NCBI RefSeq assembly: GCF_017349075.1
Contig: NZ_JAFMOF010000007.1
Span: forward strand, 83,467-147,466
DNA from: Streptomyces triculaminicus
GTDB taxonomy: Bacteria; Actinomycetota; Actinomycetes; Streptomycetales; Streptomycetaceae
Length of the DNA stretch: 64,000 nucleotides
Direction of reading: 5' to 3'
Shown here: positions 8,528 to 17,277 of the stretch, one piece after another
Position numbering within the stretch: position 1 is the stretch's first letter
How the letters are laid out: each line of letters opens with the position of its first letter
Translations under genes and position numbers: made by a program
Notes under the pieces: model-generated
What the model was told of the DNA's origin: nothing
What the model saw: the letters and a program-made list of their open reading frames with translations, nothing else
Database searches by the model: none

Positions 8528-8618
8528 CCTACCTCCGCCGGCGCGGAGCGCAGTGCTTTCGGCGCTATTTGTCCGATAAACGCGCGGGGGACCTCCGCGT
8601 GGGCGGAGCGTGCGCGGT
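8528..8618 (-). CRISPR. Two-unit decayed CRISPR tract, reverse orientation
   Basis: Two diverged reverse-orientation repeat units start near 8528 (CTACCTCCGCCGGCGCGGAG) and 8589 (GACCTCCGCGTGGGCGGAG), again exactly 61 bp apart. They lie 130 bp upstream of cse1, divergent from the cas operon. An A/T-rich spot (GACAATTTTTTCGAG at about 8640) lies on the side where a leader for this tract would be. That spot could equally belong to the cas promoter. Confidence 0.6.
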
Positions 8619-8749
8619 CCGACTGTAGCGGGCACCACTGACAATTTTTTCGAGTTCACGGGACCGTGTTGCGCGCCTTCGATAGACGCGCTTAGCTCGC
8701 CTCCTCGGGACGCCTCGGCGACCAACAACTTCCCTGCGTCAGCGATCCG

Positions 8750-10330
8750 TTGGCGTTCATCACCGTGATGGAGGGCAACTTGCCTGTCTGGAATGCGGCT
8801 GACCAGCCATGCCTCATGCTGGTCCTCCGCGAGGACGCGGACCGGGAGGAGCTTGAAGCGCTCTTACCCGGTGTCGCACCCGGCGCTCACTATGAGACCG
8901 GGCTACGAGGCGCGCTGCTGGGCGCGCATCTGGCGTCCGACCTCGAGGTGCCGAATCCGGCGGTGGAGTCGATGCTCCGCCGGCTGCTGACCGCGCTCGC
9001 CATCCGTGTCGGCAGGCTCGATGTGGCGGACCTGTCGGTGTGGGAGGACCGCTTCGATACCCTTCTCGCTGTCGGACGATTCGATGCGAAGGCTGTCAAC
9101 GATTACATCGACCGATGGCGGCACCGCTTCGACCTCTACGACAGCAAGCGTCCGTTCCTCCAGGACCCGCGGCTGGCCGAGCAGTGCTCTCGGCGCGCGG
9201 CGCCGGGAAAGCTGGTGATGCCTCGCCCGTCAGGGGCGAACCAGCCGTGGCTGGACCACACGCCGCAGGACGAACCGGTGCCCTCGGGGGAGGCTCTCGG
9301 ATGGGTGCTGGCCTGGCGCGGCTACGGCCCCTCGGGTACGGGCGCGCAGCGGCAGCACGGCGGTGTGAACTCGAAGAACATGAAGGCTGCCCCATTGAGG
9401 TCGCTGGTGTCGTTCCACCCTCTTGGCACGAGCTTGTTCACGTCGCTGCTGCTCTCCTGCCCGCCACCGACGGGGACTGAGGATGTCGCTGGCGACCTGG
9501 CCCCCTGGGAGCGGGACGAGCTGGAGGACCCGCTGCTGCCTGCCCCCGCCAAGGGGCCGGTGTCGCTGCTGACCGGCAGGACCGCGCATCACGTGTTGCT
9601 GGCCCCCGACGAGAGTGGCGGGGAGGCGGTGGGCTGTTGGGTGGCGTGGGGGAGTCGGGTGGATCTGCCGGCAGCCCGGGATCCGTTCGTCGTCGACCGG
9701 GTCAAGGCCGGCCCGGTGCGGGCAAGCTGGCGCCGTTCGCTGCTGCGGGATTTCGACTCGTTCATCCACGCCAAAGACCCTGCCGCCGTCGGCATCAAGG
9801 GCGTGATTCTCCCTGGCTGGCTGTCGGTCTACGCGGACCTGCCGCAGGAGGCCCTCAAGACCCTGTCGAGCGTGCGGGTCAGAGCGCTCGGCTGCCACCA
9901 GGAGAAGCAGGACCGTAACGAGCACTGGTATGGGGTGACCACCCCGGCCAGCATCGCTCCGTATCTTCCCTCGCGGCATCCGCAGCGGGCGGCCCGTGTC
10001 GCCCAGACCCGCCTCGCCGCGGAGATGGCGGCTGCGGACATGGCCAAGTCCCTGCGGTCGGCGTGGAAGCAGATGTCTCCTGGCGAGAAGACCTGCCCGT
10101 GGGCAGATGAAGGCACCGCCCAGTTCTGGGACCGGGCGGAGTCCCTCTTCTGGGCCGCGATCTCCGACGACGATGCGCCTCCTGTGCGCTTCAGAGCTCT
10201 GGCGCTGGAGATCTACGACGCCATCACCCAGCCGGTAGCGACAACTCCCCAAGGGATGCACCCGATCGCCCAGGCCCGCTCGGCACTGGCGTACCCCCGG
10301 ACCGGAAGGAAGAAGGAGAAGGCCGCATGA
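8750..10330 (+). CDS. casA: Type I-E Cascade large subunit Cse1 (Cas8e)
   Basis: 526 residues, normal size for the I-E large subunit that recognises the PAM and recruits Cas3. Features consistent with Cse1: the N-terminal segment LPVWNAADQPCLMLVL, the helical segment VESMLRRLLTALAIRVGR near residue 65, the block RHRFDLYDSKRPFLQDPRL near residue 120, and a long C-terminal four-helix region (AEMAAADMAKSLRSAWKQ). The N-terminus is uncertain: TTG at 8750 gives MAFITVMEG and ATG at 8768 is the alternative; neither has a clear ribosome-binding site. First gene of the operon; its stop overlaps the cse2 ATG (ATGA). Confidence 0.93.
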   Translation: MAFITVMEGNLPVWNAADQPCLMLVLREDADREELEALLPGVAPGAHYETGLRGALLGAHLASDLEVPNPAVESMLRRLLTALAIRVGRLDVADLSVWEDRFDTLLAVGRFDAKAVNDYIDRWRHRFDLYDSKRPFLQDPRLAEQCSRRAAPGKLVMPRPSGANQPWLDHTPQDEPVPSGEALGWVLAWRGYGPSGTGAQRQHGGVNSKNMKAAPLRSLVSFHPLGTSLFTSLLLSCPPPTGTEDVAGDLAPWERDELEDPLLPAPAKGPVSLLTGRTAHHVLLAPDESGGEAVGCWVAWGSRVDLPAARDPFVVDRVKAGPVRASWRRSLLRDFDSFIHAKDPAAVGIKGVILPGWLSVYADLPQEALKTLSSVRVRALGCHQEKQDRNEHWYGVTTPASIAPYLPSRHPQRAARVAQTRLAAEMAAADMAKSLRSAWKQMSPGEKTCPWADEGTAQFWDRAESLFWAAISDDDAPPVRFRALALEIYDAITQPVATTPQGMHPIAQARSALAYPRTGRKKEKAA

Positions 10331-10950
10331 CCGCCGAATCCCTGCCTGCGTCGCCGGCGCCGGCCGTGGGGGCAGCGACCCCGGGCCCGTTGGAGCGATA
10401 CGAGAAGTTCCTGCGCATCGTCCGCAAGGCGTGTTCCACGCCGGGCGGGCGGGCCGCCCTGCGCCAGGGCCTGGCCGATGACCTTTCCTCGCCCTGGCAG
10501 CTCTACATGCATCTGCTGCCGGCCGGCGGCATCCCGGCCTACGCGGCGACCCGTGAGGCCGAGCGGCCCTACCTGCTCGTGGCGTGCCTGTACGCGGTCC
10601 ACGACGCCCCCAACCCGCGCACTGCCAAGACCACCCCGTCCCCGGCCCCGAAGCCGGCCGACGTGCGCAAGAACCTTGGCTGGTCCTATGCCCGCGCCGC
10701 GACCACCGGTGCCATGCGGCAGCAGAACGCCGCCGACGCCCTCTCCTACCTCGCGCAGCTCGACACCGAAGGTCTCTACCGCGACCTGCCCGGCGCGATC
10801 TCGCTGCTGCGCTCCCACCGCATTCCCGTGCAGTGGCCGGTGCTGCTGCGCGACCTGACCCGCTGGCCGAACTGGGCGGACGACGTCCGCATCGATTGGG
10901 TCCGTGCCTTCCACACCCCCGCCCGCTCCACCGAGGAGAACACGAAGTGA
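10327..10950 (+). CDS. casB: Type I-E Cascade small subunit Cse2 (Cas11e)
   Basis: 207 residues, mostly helical. Typical Cse2 segments are LERYEKFLRIVRKACSTPGGRAALRQ (residues 22-47, read in parts) and the C-terminal part with LLRSHRIPVQWPVLLRDLTRW. Two copies of this subunit line the belly of Cascade and stabilise the crRNA/target strands. It overlaps cse1 by 4 bp and cas7e by 4 bp, so the Cascade genes are translationally coupled. A Pro/Ala-rich N-terminal extension of about 20 residues precedes the conserved core. Confidence 0.93.
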   Translation: MTAESLPASPAPAVGAATPGPLERYEKFLRIVRKACSTPGGRAALRQGLADDLSSPWQLYMHLLPAGGIPAYAATREAERPYLLVACLYAVHDAPNPRTAKTTPSPAPKPADVRKNLGWSYARAATTGAMRQQNAADALSYLAQLDTEGLYRDLPGAISLLRSHRIPVQWPVLLRDLTRWPNWADDVRIDWVRAFHTPARSTEENTK

Positions 10951-12203
10951 CCACCCCTGCGCCTGGCAATCTCTACCTCGACGTCCACCTGATCCAGTCC
11001 TACCCCTACTCGAACCTCAACCGGGACCGGCAGGGGGCCCCGAAGTCCGCCAAGTACGGGGGCGTGATGCGCGCCCGGCAGTCCTCGCAGAACGGCAAGC
11101 GGCACACTCGCCTCACTGTGGAGAAGGCCACCGGTATCCGTGCGCTGCGCACCCGCGGTGTCCCGAAGGCCGTGGCCAAGCGGCTGACGGACCGGGGATG
11201 GAACAAGGAGGTCGCGCTCGTAGCTGGCCAGATGCTCATTCTGGCCGCCGGGGTCAAGGGCCTGGGTATCGCCGACAGCCAGGGCACCAACGCCCTGCTG
11301 TTCCTCCCCGAGAGCGCCCTGGACGCCCTGGCGGAACTGGCCGACTCCCACCGCGGTGAGATCACCCAGGCCGCGTACGACATCGAGGCGGAGGCAGAGA
11401 AGGCGGCGAAGAAGACCACTCGCAAGACCGCCGCCGCGGAGGAGGGAGCGGAGGACGACAACGAGGACGAGCCGGCCATCGGTGAGAACAGCCTGCTGGC
11501 CAAGTACGCGGCGAAAGTTCTTCCCAAGGCCGAGGTCCTGGCCATTCTGCAGAGCAGGAACGCCTCCGTCGCCGCGTTCGGCCGGATGCTCGCCAACGAG
11601 GCCGGCTCCACCGTCGACGGCGCCGTCCAGATGGCTCACGGGCTCAGCACCCACGCCGCCACGCCCCAGCTCGACTATTTCACCGCCGTCGACGACATCC
11701 TCGAGGACGAGGGGACGGAGACCGGCGCCGGGCACATGGGCGACAACCGCTACACCTCCGCCACCTTCTATCGGTACGCCTGCCTGAACGTCAGTGAGCT
11801 CATCGGCAACCTCGACGGTGACACCGAGACCGCGCAGACCGTGACCGCCGAGTTCCTTCGCGCCTTCGTCAGCACCGTGCTGCCGGCGAAGTCCTCCGGA
11901 ACCGCACCGTTCACCGTTCCCCACCTCGTCTACGTCGCCGTGCGCACCGACCGCCCGGTCAGCCTGGTCGGCGCGTACGAGACGCCTGTCCCCGACACCT
12001 CCGACGGCTACGTCCCGGCCTCGCTGACCCGGCTGGCCGACCACGCCGCCGCCCACCACCGCTTCCTGGGCACCGACGGCCTGCTCATGCACGCCCACAG
12101 CGGACTCACCGACCAGACCTTCGAGGCGCTCGGCGACCGGATCGACGGCCTCAATGCGCTCGTCGCACGCGTGGCCGGCACCGTGGCCAAGGGGAACGCG
12201 TGA
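10947..12203 (+). CDS. casC: Type I-E Cascade backbone Cas7e (Cse4)
   Basis: 418 residues. The start is the GTG at 10947, overlapping the cse2 stop (GTGA); the open frame continues upstream only as a shadow of cse2. The N-terminus (YLDVHLIQSYPYSNLNRDRQ) is the diagnostic Cas7e segment. MGDNRYTSATFYRYACLNV and a C-terminal helix complete the RRM-type backbone subunit that forms the crRNA filament. Residues about 147-178 are an unusual low-complexity charged insert (AEAEKAAKKTTRKTAAAEEG, then an Asp/Glu run), probably an exposed loop. It overlaps cas5e by 4 bp. Confidence 0.95.
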   Translation: MTTPAPGNLYLDVHLIQSYPYSNLNRDRQGAPKSAKYGGVMRARQSSQNGKRHTRLTVEKATGIRALRTRGVPKAVAKRLTDRGWNKEVALVAGQMLILAAGVKGLGIADSQGTNALLFLPESALDALAELADSHRGEITQAAYDIEAEAEKAAKKTTRKTAAAEEGAEDDNEDEPAIGENSLLAKYAAKVLPKAEVLAILQSRNASVAAFGRMLANEAGSTVDGAVQMAHGLSTHAATPQLDYFTAVDDILEDEGTETGAGHMGDNRYTSATFYRYACLNVSELIGNLDGDTETAQTVTAEFLRAFVSTVLPAKSSGTAPFTVPHLVYVAVRTDRPVSLVGAYETPVPDTSDGYVPASLTRLADHAAAHHRFLGTDGLLMHAHSGLTDQTFEALGDRIDGLNALVARVAGTVAKGNA

Positions 12204-12940
12204 ACGGCCTGCTCCTGCACCTGTCCGGCCCGCTGCAGTCCTGGGGAAGCGACGCGGACTTCGAAGTCCGCACCACACACCGCTGGCCCACCCGCTCGGG
12301 CCTGACCGGTCTGCTCGCCTGCGCCCTGGGGCGCCCGCGTGACAGCGACAACAGCGACCTGGCCGAACTGAGCTACACCATCCGCGTCGACCGTCCGGGC
12401 CAAAGGGAGATGGACTTCCACACCATCGGCGGCGGCTACCCCCGCCACCTCACCCCGCCCACGGCGGACGGGAAATTCAAGAAGCTCGGCGAGGGCACCA
12501 TGCTCACCGAACGCTGGTACCTCACCGACGCAGCTTTCACCGTCGCCGTCACCGGCCACCCCGGAGTCATCCACGTCTGCGGCGCCGCCCTGAAACGCCC
12601 CACATTCGGGCTCAGCCTGGGACGCCGCTCCTGCACCCCCGACACCCCCATCCTCGTGCGCTCCGCCGTGCCCGACGCAGTGGGCGAACTCGACCGCCTG
12701 CCGCTGCACCGGACACCCACCCGCGGCACGCCGGAGCCGGTGACCTTCATCTACGACACCGCCCCCGAGCCGGGAGCGCGGCCGGACACCGAAGTCCGTG
12801 ACCGGCCCGGCCCCCGTCGAATCTTCACCCGCAGGCCCGTATGGCAAAGGCAGCGCTTACTGCCGGACGCCCCGGAAGCCGGCCGCGGCACCCAGTGGAT
12901 CGACGCACTCACCGCATACCGAGAGGCAGCCGCCGCGTGA
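12200..12940 (+). CDS. casD: Type I-E Cascade subunit Cas5e
   Basis: 246 residues, GTG start overlapping the cas7e stop. The N-terminus LLLHLSGPLQSWGSDADFEV with RTTHRWPTRSGLTGLLACAL is the Cas5 signature (RRM fold plus Gly-rich loop). Residues about 70-75 (IGGGYPRH) and the GLSLGRRSC segment match I-E members. It caps the crRNA 5' handle and contacts the large subunit. The C-terminal ~50 residues are Pro/Arg-rich and variable. It overlaps cas6e by 4 bp. Confidence 0.94.
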   Translation: MNGLLLHLSGPLQSWGSDADFEVRTTHRWPTRSGLTGLLACALGRPRDSDNSDLAELSYTIRVDRPGQREMDFHTIGGGYPRHLTPPTADGKFKKLGEGTMLTERWYLTDAAFTVAVTGHPGVIHVCGAALKRPTFGLSLGRRSCTPDTPILVRSAVPDAVGELDRLPLHRTPTRGTPEPVTFIYDTAPEPGARPDTEVRDRPGPRRIFTRRPVWQRQRLLPDAPEAGRGTQWIDALTAYREAAAA

Positions 12941-13599
12941 CCACCGCCCCCGCCGCCCCCACCCGCACCCTGCACCTGGCCCAACTGCACCTGGAAGCCC
13001 GCAGCCGCGCCGTCCACCAGGACTTGAACGACGCCACCAAACTGCACAACACCGTCCAGTCCCTCTTCCCCGACACCCTCGGGGACACCCCGCGCGCCGC
13101 AACCCACACCCTCTTCCGGCTCGAGCGCGAACAGGCCGGCGCCGTCCTGCTCATCCAGTCCACCCTGCCCATCAACCGCAACGCCCTCCCGCGCGGATAC
13201 GCCCACCACCTCGCCCACCGGGACCTCGGCCCCCTCCTGGACTGGATCACCGAGGGCCGGCTCGTGCGCTACCGCATCGACGCCAACCCCATCAAAACCA
13301 CGTTCGTCCGCGGACAACGAGGCAAGCGCACCCCGGTGACCGGCGCCGAGGCCCTGGCATGGTGGGAACGTCAGGCCCACAAGGCAGGCCTCGCCAACCA
13401 GCTCGCCCTGGACCTGCCCCAGCCCCCCGTACGGGGCACCCGCAACAACTCCAAGCCGATCCTGCTGCGAGCCATGCGCTTCGAAGGCGTCGCCACCGTC
13501 ACCGACGCCGACGCCCTGCGCGCCGCCATCACCGTGGGCATCGGCCAGGGACGTGCCTACGGCCTGGGCCTGCTCTCCATCGCCCCCTACCGCCCCTGA
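12937..13599 (+). CDS. casE: Type I-E crRNA endoribonuclease Cas6e
   Basis: 220 residues from the GTG at 12937 (GTGA overlap with cas5e). The segment DLNDATKLHNTVQSLFPD holds the likely catalytic His37. The C-terminal Gly-rich loop VGIGQGRAYGLGLLSI is the family signature. It cleaves at the base of the repeat hairpin and stays bound to the 3' handle. Last Cascade gene; a 75-bp gap with weak GC-rich pairing separates it from cas3. Confidence 0.94.
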   Translation: MTTAPAAPTRTLHLAQLHLEARSRAVHQDLNDATKLHNTVQSLFPDTLGDTPRAATHTLFRLEREQAGAVLLIQSTLPINRNALPRGYAHHLAHRDLGPLLDWITEGRLVRYRIDANPIKTTFVRGQRGKRTPVTGAEALAWWERQAHKAGLANQLALDLPQPPVRGTRNNSKPILLRAMRFEGVATVTDADALRAAITVGIGQGRAYGLGLLSIAPYRP

Positions 13600-13674
13600 C
13601 ACACACCCGGCCAGCACCACACCCGGGTCCGGGACGCACCGGCCCGGGCCCGCCACGACGTAAGGATCCCCGCA

Positions 13675-16446
13675 TTGCTGCCCCGTCCGTTTGATGACCG
13701 TCCGTGGGGAAAGGAGCGAGGCCTCGACCACCCCTACTCCCTGGGCTGTCACGCCATCGACACAGCAGTCATGGCCGCCGCCTTATGGGACCGCTATCTC
13801 ACCCCACGCCAGCGCCACGTCATCGCCCACGGCTGGGGCCTGAGCGAGACCGAAGCCCGCCAGTTCCTCATCTGCCTCGCCGGGCTCCACGACATCGCCA
13901 AGATCACCCCGGGATTCCAGGCCTGCGCCCCCGCAGCCGACCAGGTCACCGGACTCCCCGGCTACGACCCTCTCCCCGCCACATTCCGGTCCCCCAGCCA
14001 CCAACGAGCGGCACACCTCGTGCTGCCCGAACTCCTCAACCGAGTCCAGGGCCTGCCCCTGACCGGCCGCCCCCTCAACCTGGTCGCCCACCAGATCGCA
14101 CAGATCATCGGCGGCCACCACGGCACCTATCCCCCCGCCCTCTCGCACCAGGGCGACGCGCTCTCCTGCCCCCTGGCTGCAGTGCCAGGACTGGGAGACA
14201 AAGAGTGGGACGCCCAGCGAGAAAATCTCATCCACCTGATCCACCACCTCTTCGGCACCCCTCGCTACCCCACGCGAACGGCCCGTGGGCCCGCCGCCGT
14301 CGTCACCACAGGCCTGATCGTCCTCGCCGACTGGCTCGCCTCCCAACTCCCCTGGATCCGCGACCGCCAACGCCGCTGGGACACAGACCGCACCCGCAGC
14401 TGGGAAGCCCACGTCCGCCGCGCCCGCCGCGCCGCGCCCAAAGCACTCCGCGAGGCTCAGCTCACCCCGCCCACCTGGCGCCGCCGCAGGACTTTCCCCA
14501 CACTCTTCCCACACCTCCGAGGACAGAAGCTGCACCCCGTCCAGGAAAGCCTCGCCAAGGAACTGCCTGACCTGGCGAGCGGCCCCGGCCTGCTGCTCAT
14601 CACCGCACCCCCCGGCGAAGGCAAAACCGAAGGCGCCCTCTTCGGCGAACGGATCATGGGACCGGCCGCCGGCACCAAAGGCCTGGCCTTCCTCCTGCCC
14701 ACCATGGCCACCACCGACGCCATGTGGACCCGCGTACGCGACCACACCCGCGCCAACTGCCACACCCCACCACCAGTCGCCCTGCTCCACGCCATGGCCT
14801 GGCTAGACGCCACCTACACCCCCGACGACCTGCACAGCGCCACCTGCGACCCCGACACCGTCGCCGAATGGCTACGCGGCCGACACCGCGGCTTCCTCAC
14901 CGGCATCGCCGTAGGCACCTGGGACCAAGCCGCCCTCGCCGTCCTCCCCCACCGCTACATGGCCATGCGCTGGCTCGGCCTGTCCGGCAAGACCATCATC
15001 ATCGACGAAGTCCACGCCTACGACGCCCACGGCCACGCCCTCACCCTGCGCCTCCTGCAATGGCTCGGCGCCCTCGGCGTCCCCGTCATCCTGCTCTCCG
15101 CCACCGTCACCGGAGACACCGCAGCAGCCCTCGTCCACGCCTACCGCCACGGCGCCGGCCACACCGACACCCCACCCATCCCCATCAGCTACCCCGGCTG
15201 GACCTACACCGACCACGCCACCGGCACCATCACCACCCCCAAAGAAGCGCTCGGCTCCCACCGCGCCCACACCCTCACCGTCAACACCGTCGACTGCACC
15301 CACACCCACAACCCAGACAACACAGACGGCCGCGCCCGCGCCATTCTCAACCTCCTCAGCCCCCTTCAGGAAACGTCCACCGGCTGCGCACTGATCGTCT
15401 GCAACACCGTCGCCGACGCCCAGGCCACCAAAGACCTCCTCGCCACCGCCTGGAGCACCACCGACCGGCCGCCACTGGTCCGGCTCCTGCACGCCCGCAT
15501 GCCCGCCCGGCAACGAGCCGCTGTCACCCGCCGCATCCAACGCTGGACCGGCCGCCGCGGCAAACGCCCCACCCGGCCCTTCGTGGTCATCAGCACCCAA
15601 ATCGCCGAACAGTCCCTCGACGTCGACTTCGACCTCGTCATCAGCGACCTCGCCCCTCTCGCCCTCCTCCTCCAACGCGCTGGCCGCGGCCACCGCCACC
15701 CCCGCAACGACCGCCCCACCTGGGCACCCACAGGCAAGCCACGCCTCGCCGTCCTCGTCCCCACAGGCCAGCTCCCACCCCGCCACTGGGGCAAGGTCTA
15801 CCCCCAGTCCATCCTGCGCCGCACCCGGGACCTTCTCCGCACACTGCATGACGCGGACGACGATCAGCAGATCAAGGACAGCATCCAGACCAAGCAGATC
15901 AGCGTCCCCGAGGACATCCAAGACCTCGTCGACAAGGTCTACAGCCCGGAATTCGCCAAAGCCGACGACATCCACCGCATCGCCGAGGACATGCAACTCG
16001 CAGCCACGGCCACCCTCTATACGATCGACCCGCCCAACAGCGTCCGCGACCTCCACCCACTGACCAACACCGACCAACACCCCGACAAGATCGCCACCCG
16101 CCTGGGCGCCGACAGCACCCGCGTCCTGCCCACCTACCTCACCGCCGACGGACGCCACTGGCTGCACCCCACCCACCACACCCACAGGACAGCACTGCCC
16201 CGGCAGGTCGATCCCGGGGACCGGCAGACCATCAGGCGACTGATGAATGCCACCATCCCGATCAACAGCGAATGGCTTGCCGGCCACGATCCCGCCACCG
16301 ACCCGCCGGCCACGTGGTCAGACGTCCCAGGACTCCGGGACCTCGTTCTCCTTCCCCACCCGGTAACCCGCACCACGATCGGCGCGTACCGGGGAGACAG
16401 AAAAACCCTCATCGTCGACCCGGAGAACGGCCTCGTCAGCCGCTGA
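13675..16446 (+). CDS. cas3: CRISPR-associated nuclease/helicase Cas3 (HD + SF2 helicase)
   Basis: 923 residues, HD nuclease fused to helicase. HD residues: His26 (YSLGCHAIDTA) and His72-Asp73 (LAGLHDIAKITPGFQ). Helicase: Walker A APPGEGKTEGA at about residue 312, DEVH box (IIIDEVHAYD) at about 442, SAT motif (LLSATVTG) at about 475, and motif VI QRAGRGHRH at about 667. All catalytic motifs look intact. A TTG start at 13675 with AGGAT 9 bases upstream is the only in-frame start that keeps the N-terminus. In canonical I-E loci cas3 precedes cse1 and cas1-cas2 follow cas6e. Here cas3 is last, cas1 and cas2 are absent, and the CRISPR array begins 13 bp after the stop codon. Confidence 0.95.
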   Translation: MLPRPFDDRPWGKERGLDHPYSLGCHAIDTAVMAAALWDRYLTPRQRHVIAHGWGLSETEARQFLICLAGLHDIAKITPGFQACAPAADQVTGLPGYDPLPATFRSPSHQRAAHLVLPELLNRVQGLPLTGRPLNLVAHQIAQIIGGHHGTYPPALSHQGDALSCPLAAVPGLGDKEWDAQRENLIHLIHHLFGTPRYPTRTARGPAAVVTTGLIVLADWLASQLPWIRDRQRRWDTDRTRSWEAHVRRARRAAPKALREAQLTPPTWRRRRTFPTLFPHLRGQKLHPVQESLAKELPDLASGPGLLLITAPPGEGKTEGALFGERIMGPAAGTKGLAFLLPTMATTDAMWTRVRDHTRANCHTPPPVALLHAMAWLDATYTPDDLHSATCDPDTVAEWLRGRHRGFLTGIAVGTWDQAALAVLPHRYMAMRWLGLSGKTIIIDEVHAYDAHGHALTLRLLQWLGALGVPVILLSATVTGDTAAALVHAYRHGAGHTDTPPIPISYPGWTYTDHATGTITTPKEALGSHRAHTLTVNTVDCTHTHNPDNTDGRARAILNLLSPLQETSTGCALIVCNTVADAQATKDLLATAWSTTDRPPLVRLLHARMPARQRAAVTRRIQRWTGRRGKRPTRPFVVISTQIAEQSLDVDFDLVISDLAPLALLLQRAGRGHRHPRNDRPTWAPTGKPRLAVLVPTGQLPPRHWGKVYPQSILRRTRDLLRTLHDADDDQQIKDSIQTKQISVPEDIQDLVDKVYSPEFAKADDIHRIAEDMQLAATATLYTIDPPNSVRDLHPLTNTDQHPDKIATRLGADSTRVLPTYLTADGRHWLHPTHHTHRTALPRQVDPGDRQTIRRLMNATIPINSEWLAGHDPATDPPATWSDVPGLRDLVLLPHPVTRTTIGAYRGDRKTLIVDPENGLVSR

Positions 16447-16459
16447 CCGTATGACGATG

Positions 16460-16915
16460 ATGCTCTCCGCGCTGCGCGGAGGTGCCCCGGCCACTTACCC
16501 CGACGCTGCGGTACAGATGGCGTCCGCTCTGCGCTGCGGAGGTGAGCCGGTCAGCGCCATACAGATACCGTCATGGGGCACGTGCTCTCCGCGCAGGCGG
16601 AGGTGAGCCGGCGGAGACGTGCTCGGTTTGGGCGAGCGCCATGTGCTCTCAGCGCAGGCGGAGGTGAGCCGGTGCCGGGTTCTTTGCCGCCGTCGGCACC
16701 GAAGTGCTCTCCGCGCAGGCGGAGGTGAGCCGCTCACCAAGGAACACGAGAAGCGCATCGCCGCGTGCTCTCCGCGCAGGCGGAGGTGAGCCGGAGACCG
16801 GTCAGGCCGCAGACACCATCGTGGTGTGCTCTCTGCGCAGGCGGAGGTGAGCCGAGCCGACCGGCCGGAGGGACCACCCACCCCGCGTGCTCTCCGCGCA
16901 GGCGGAGGTGAGCCA
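16460..16915 (+). CRISPR. Type I-E CRISPR array, 8 repeats and 7 spacers
   Basis: 29-bp repeats beginning GTGCTCTCCGCGCAGGCGGA and ending GGTGAGCCG, with a CTCCGC/GCGGAG stem. They start at 16460, 16522, 16582, 16643, 16704, 16765, 16826 and 16887. Spacers are all 32 bp. Repeats 3-7 are identical apart from single changes in repeats 4 and 7, and repeat 8 differs only at its last base. The first two copies, nearest cas3, are clearly degenerate (30 and 28 bp, altered stems). The repeat orientation implies plus-strand transcription, continuous with cas3; no A/T-rich leader fits in the 13-bp gap. Spacer translation suggests coding origin for spacer 5 (LTKEHEKRIA) and spacer 6 (ETGQAADTIV). Confidence 0.97.
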
Positions 16916-17277
16916 CGGTCGTTTGAGCTGAATAGCGCCGGAGGTCGTGCGCTTTCCTTTCTGATGGATGCGAAGCGGGCCCGAGGCACGGTGGCGGCCC
17001 TGGAATGGCGTGAGGACCACGAGTGCGGATCTCGCAAGGACAACCCGTCTGTGGTGTACCCGGTGGACGCGATGGCAGGCCGTCAGGTGCCATTGCTGCT
17101 CCCGCCCTCCGGCATGGTGCATCGCTGGCAGCTCACCGGATGGCCGAGTGGCGGGTGGAGCCTGTGACCAGGGCGGAGCAACGGCCTCTGCTGGGCCACC
17201 AGCGGCGTCGCCCGCATGCCCGACCGGCCCTCGCTCGGCCCGGACCTGATCACAGCACCACGAGACAGTCTTGAGCT
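16916..17277. other. Region after the CRISPR array, no convincing gene
   Basis: About 360 bp between the last repeat and the ALF-repeat gene. A plus-strand frame with an ATG at 16964 encodes 67 residues (MDAKRARGTVAALEWREDHE...), but no ribosome-binding site or family is recognised. No cas1 or cas2 sequence is present here. Confidence 0.5.

Noticed and set aside
9230..10969. Very long open frame (579 codons) on the minus strand across cse1/cse2
   Set aside because: Arg/Gly/Pro-rich translation without motifs, exactly antisense to well-supported cas genes; a GC-driven shadow.
14872..16287. 471-codon minus-strand frame antisense to cas3
   Set aside because: Gly/Val/Glu-rich low-complexity translation produced by the GC3 bias of cas3; no family features or ribosome-binding site.
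16446..17277. Possible cas1/cas2 after cas3
   Set aside because: The region is filled by the CRISPR array and 360 bp of non-coding sequence; no Cas1 or Cas2 motif in any frame.
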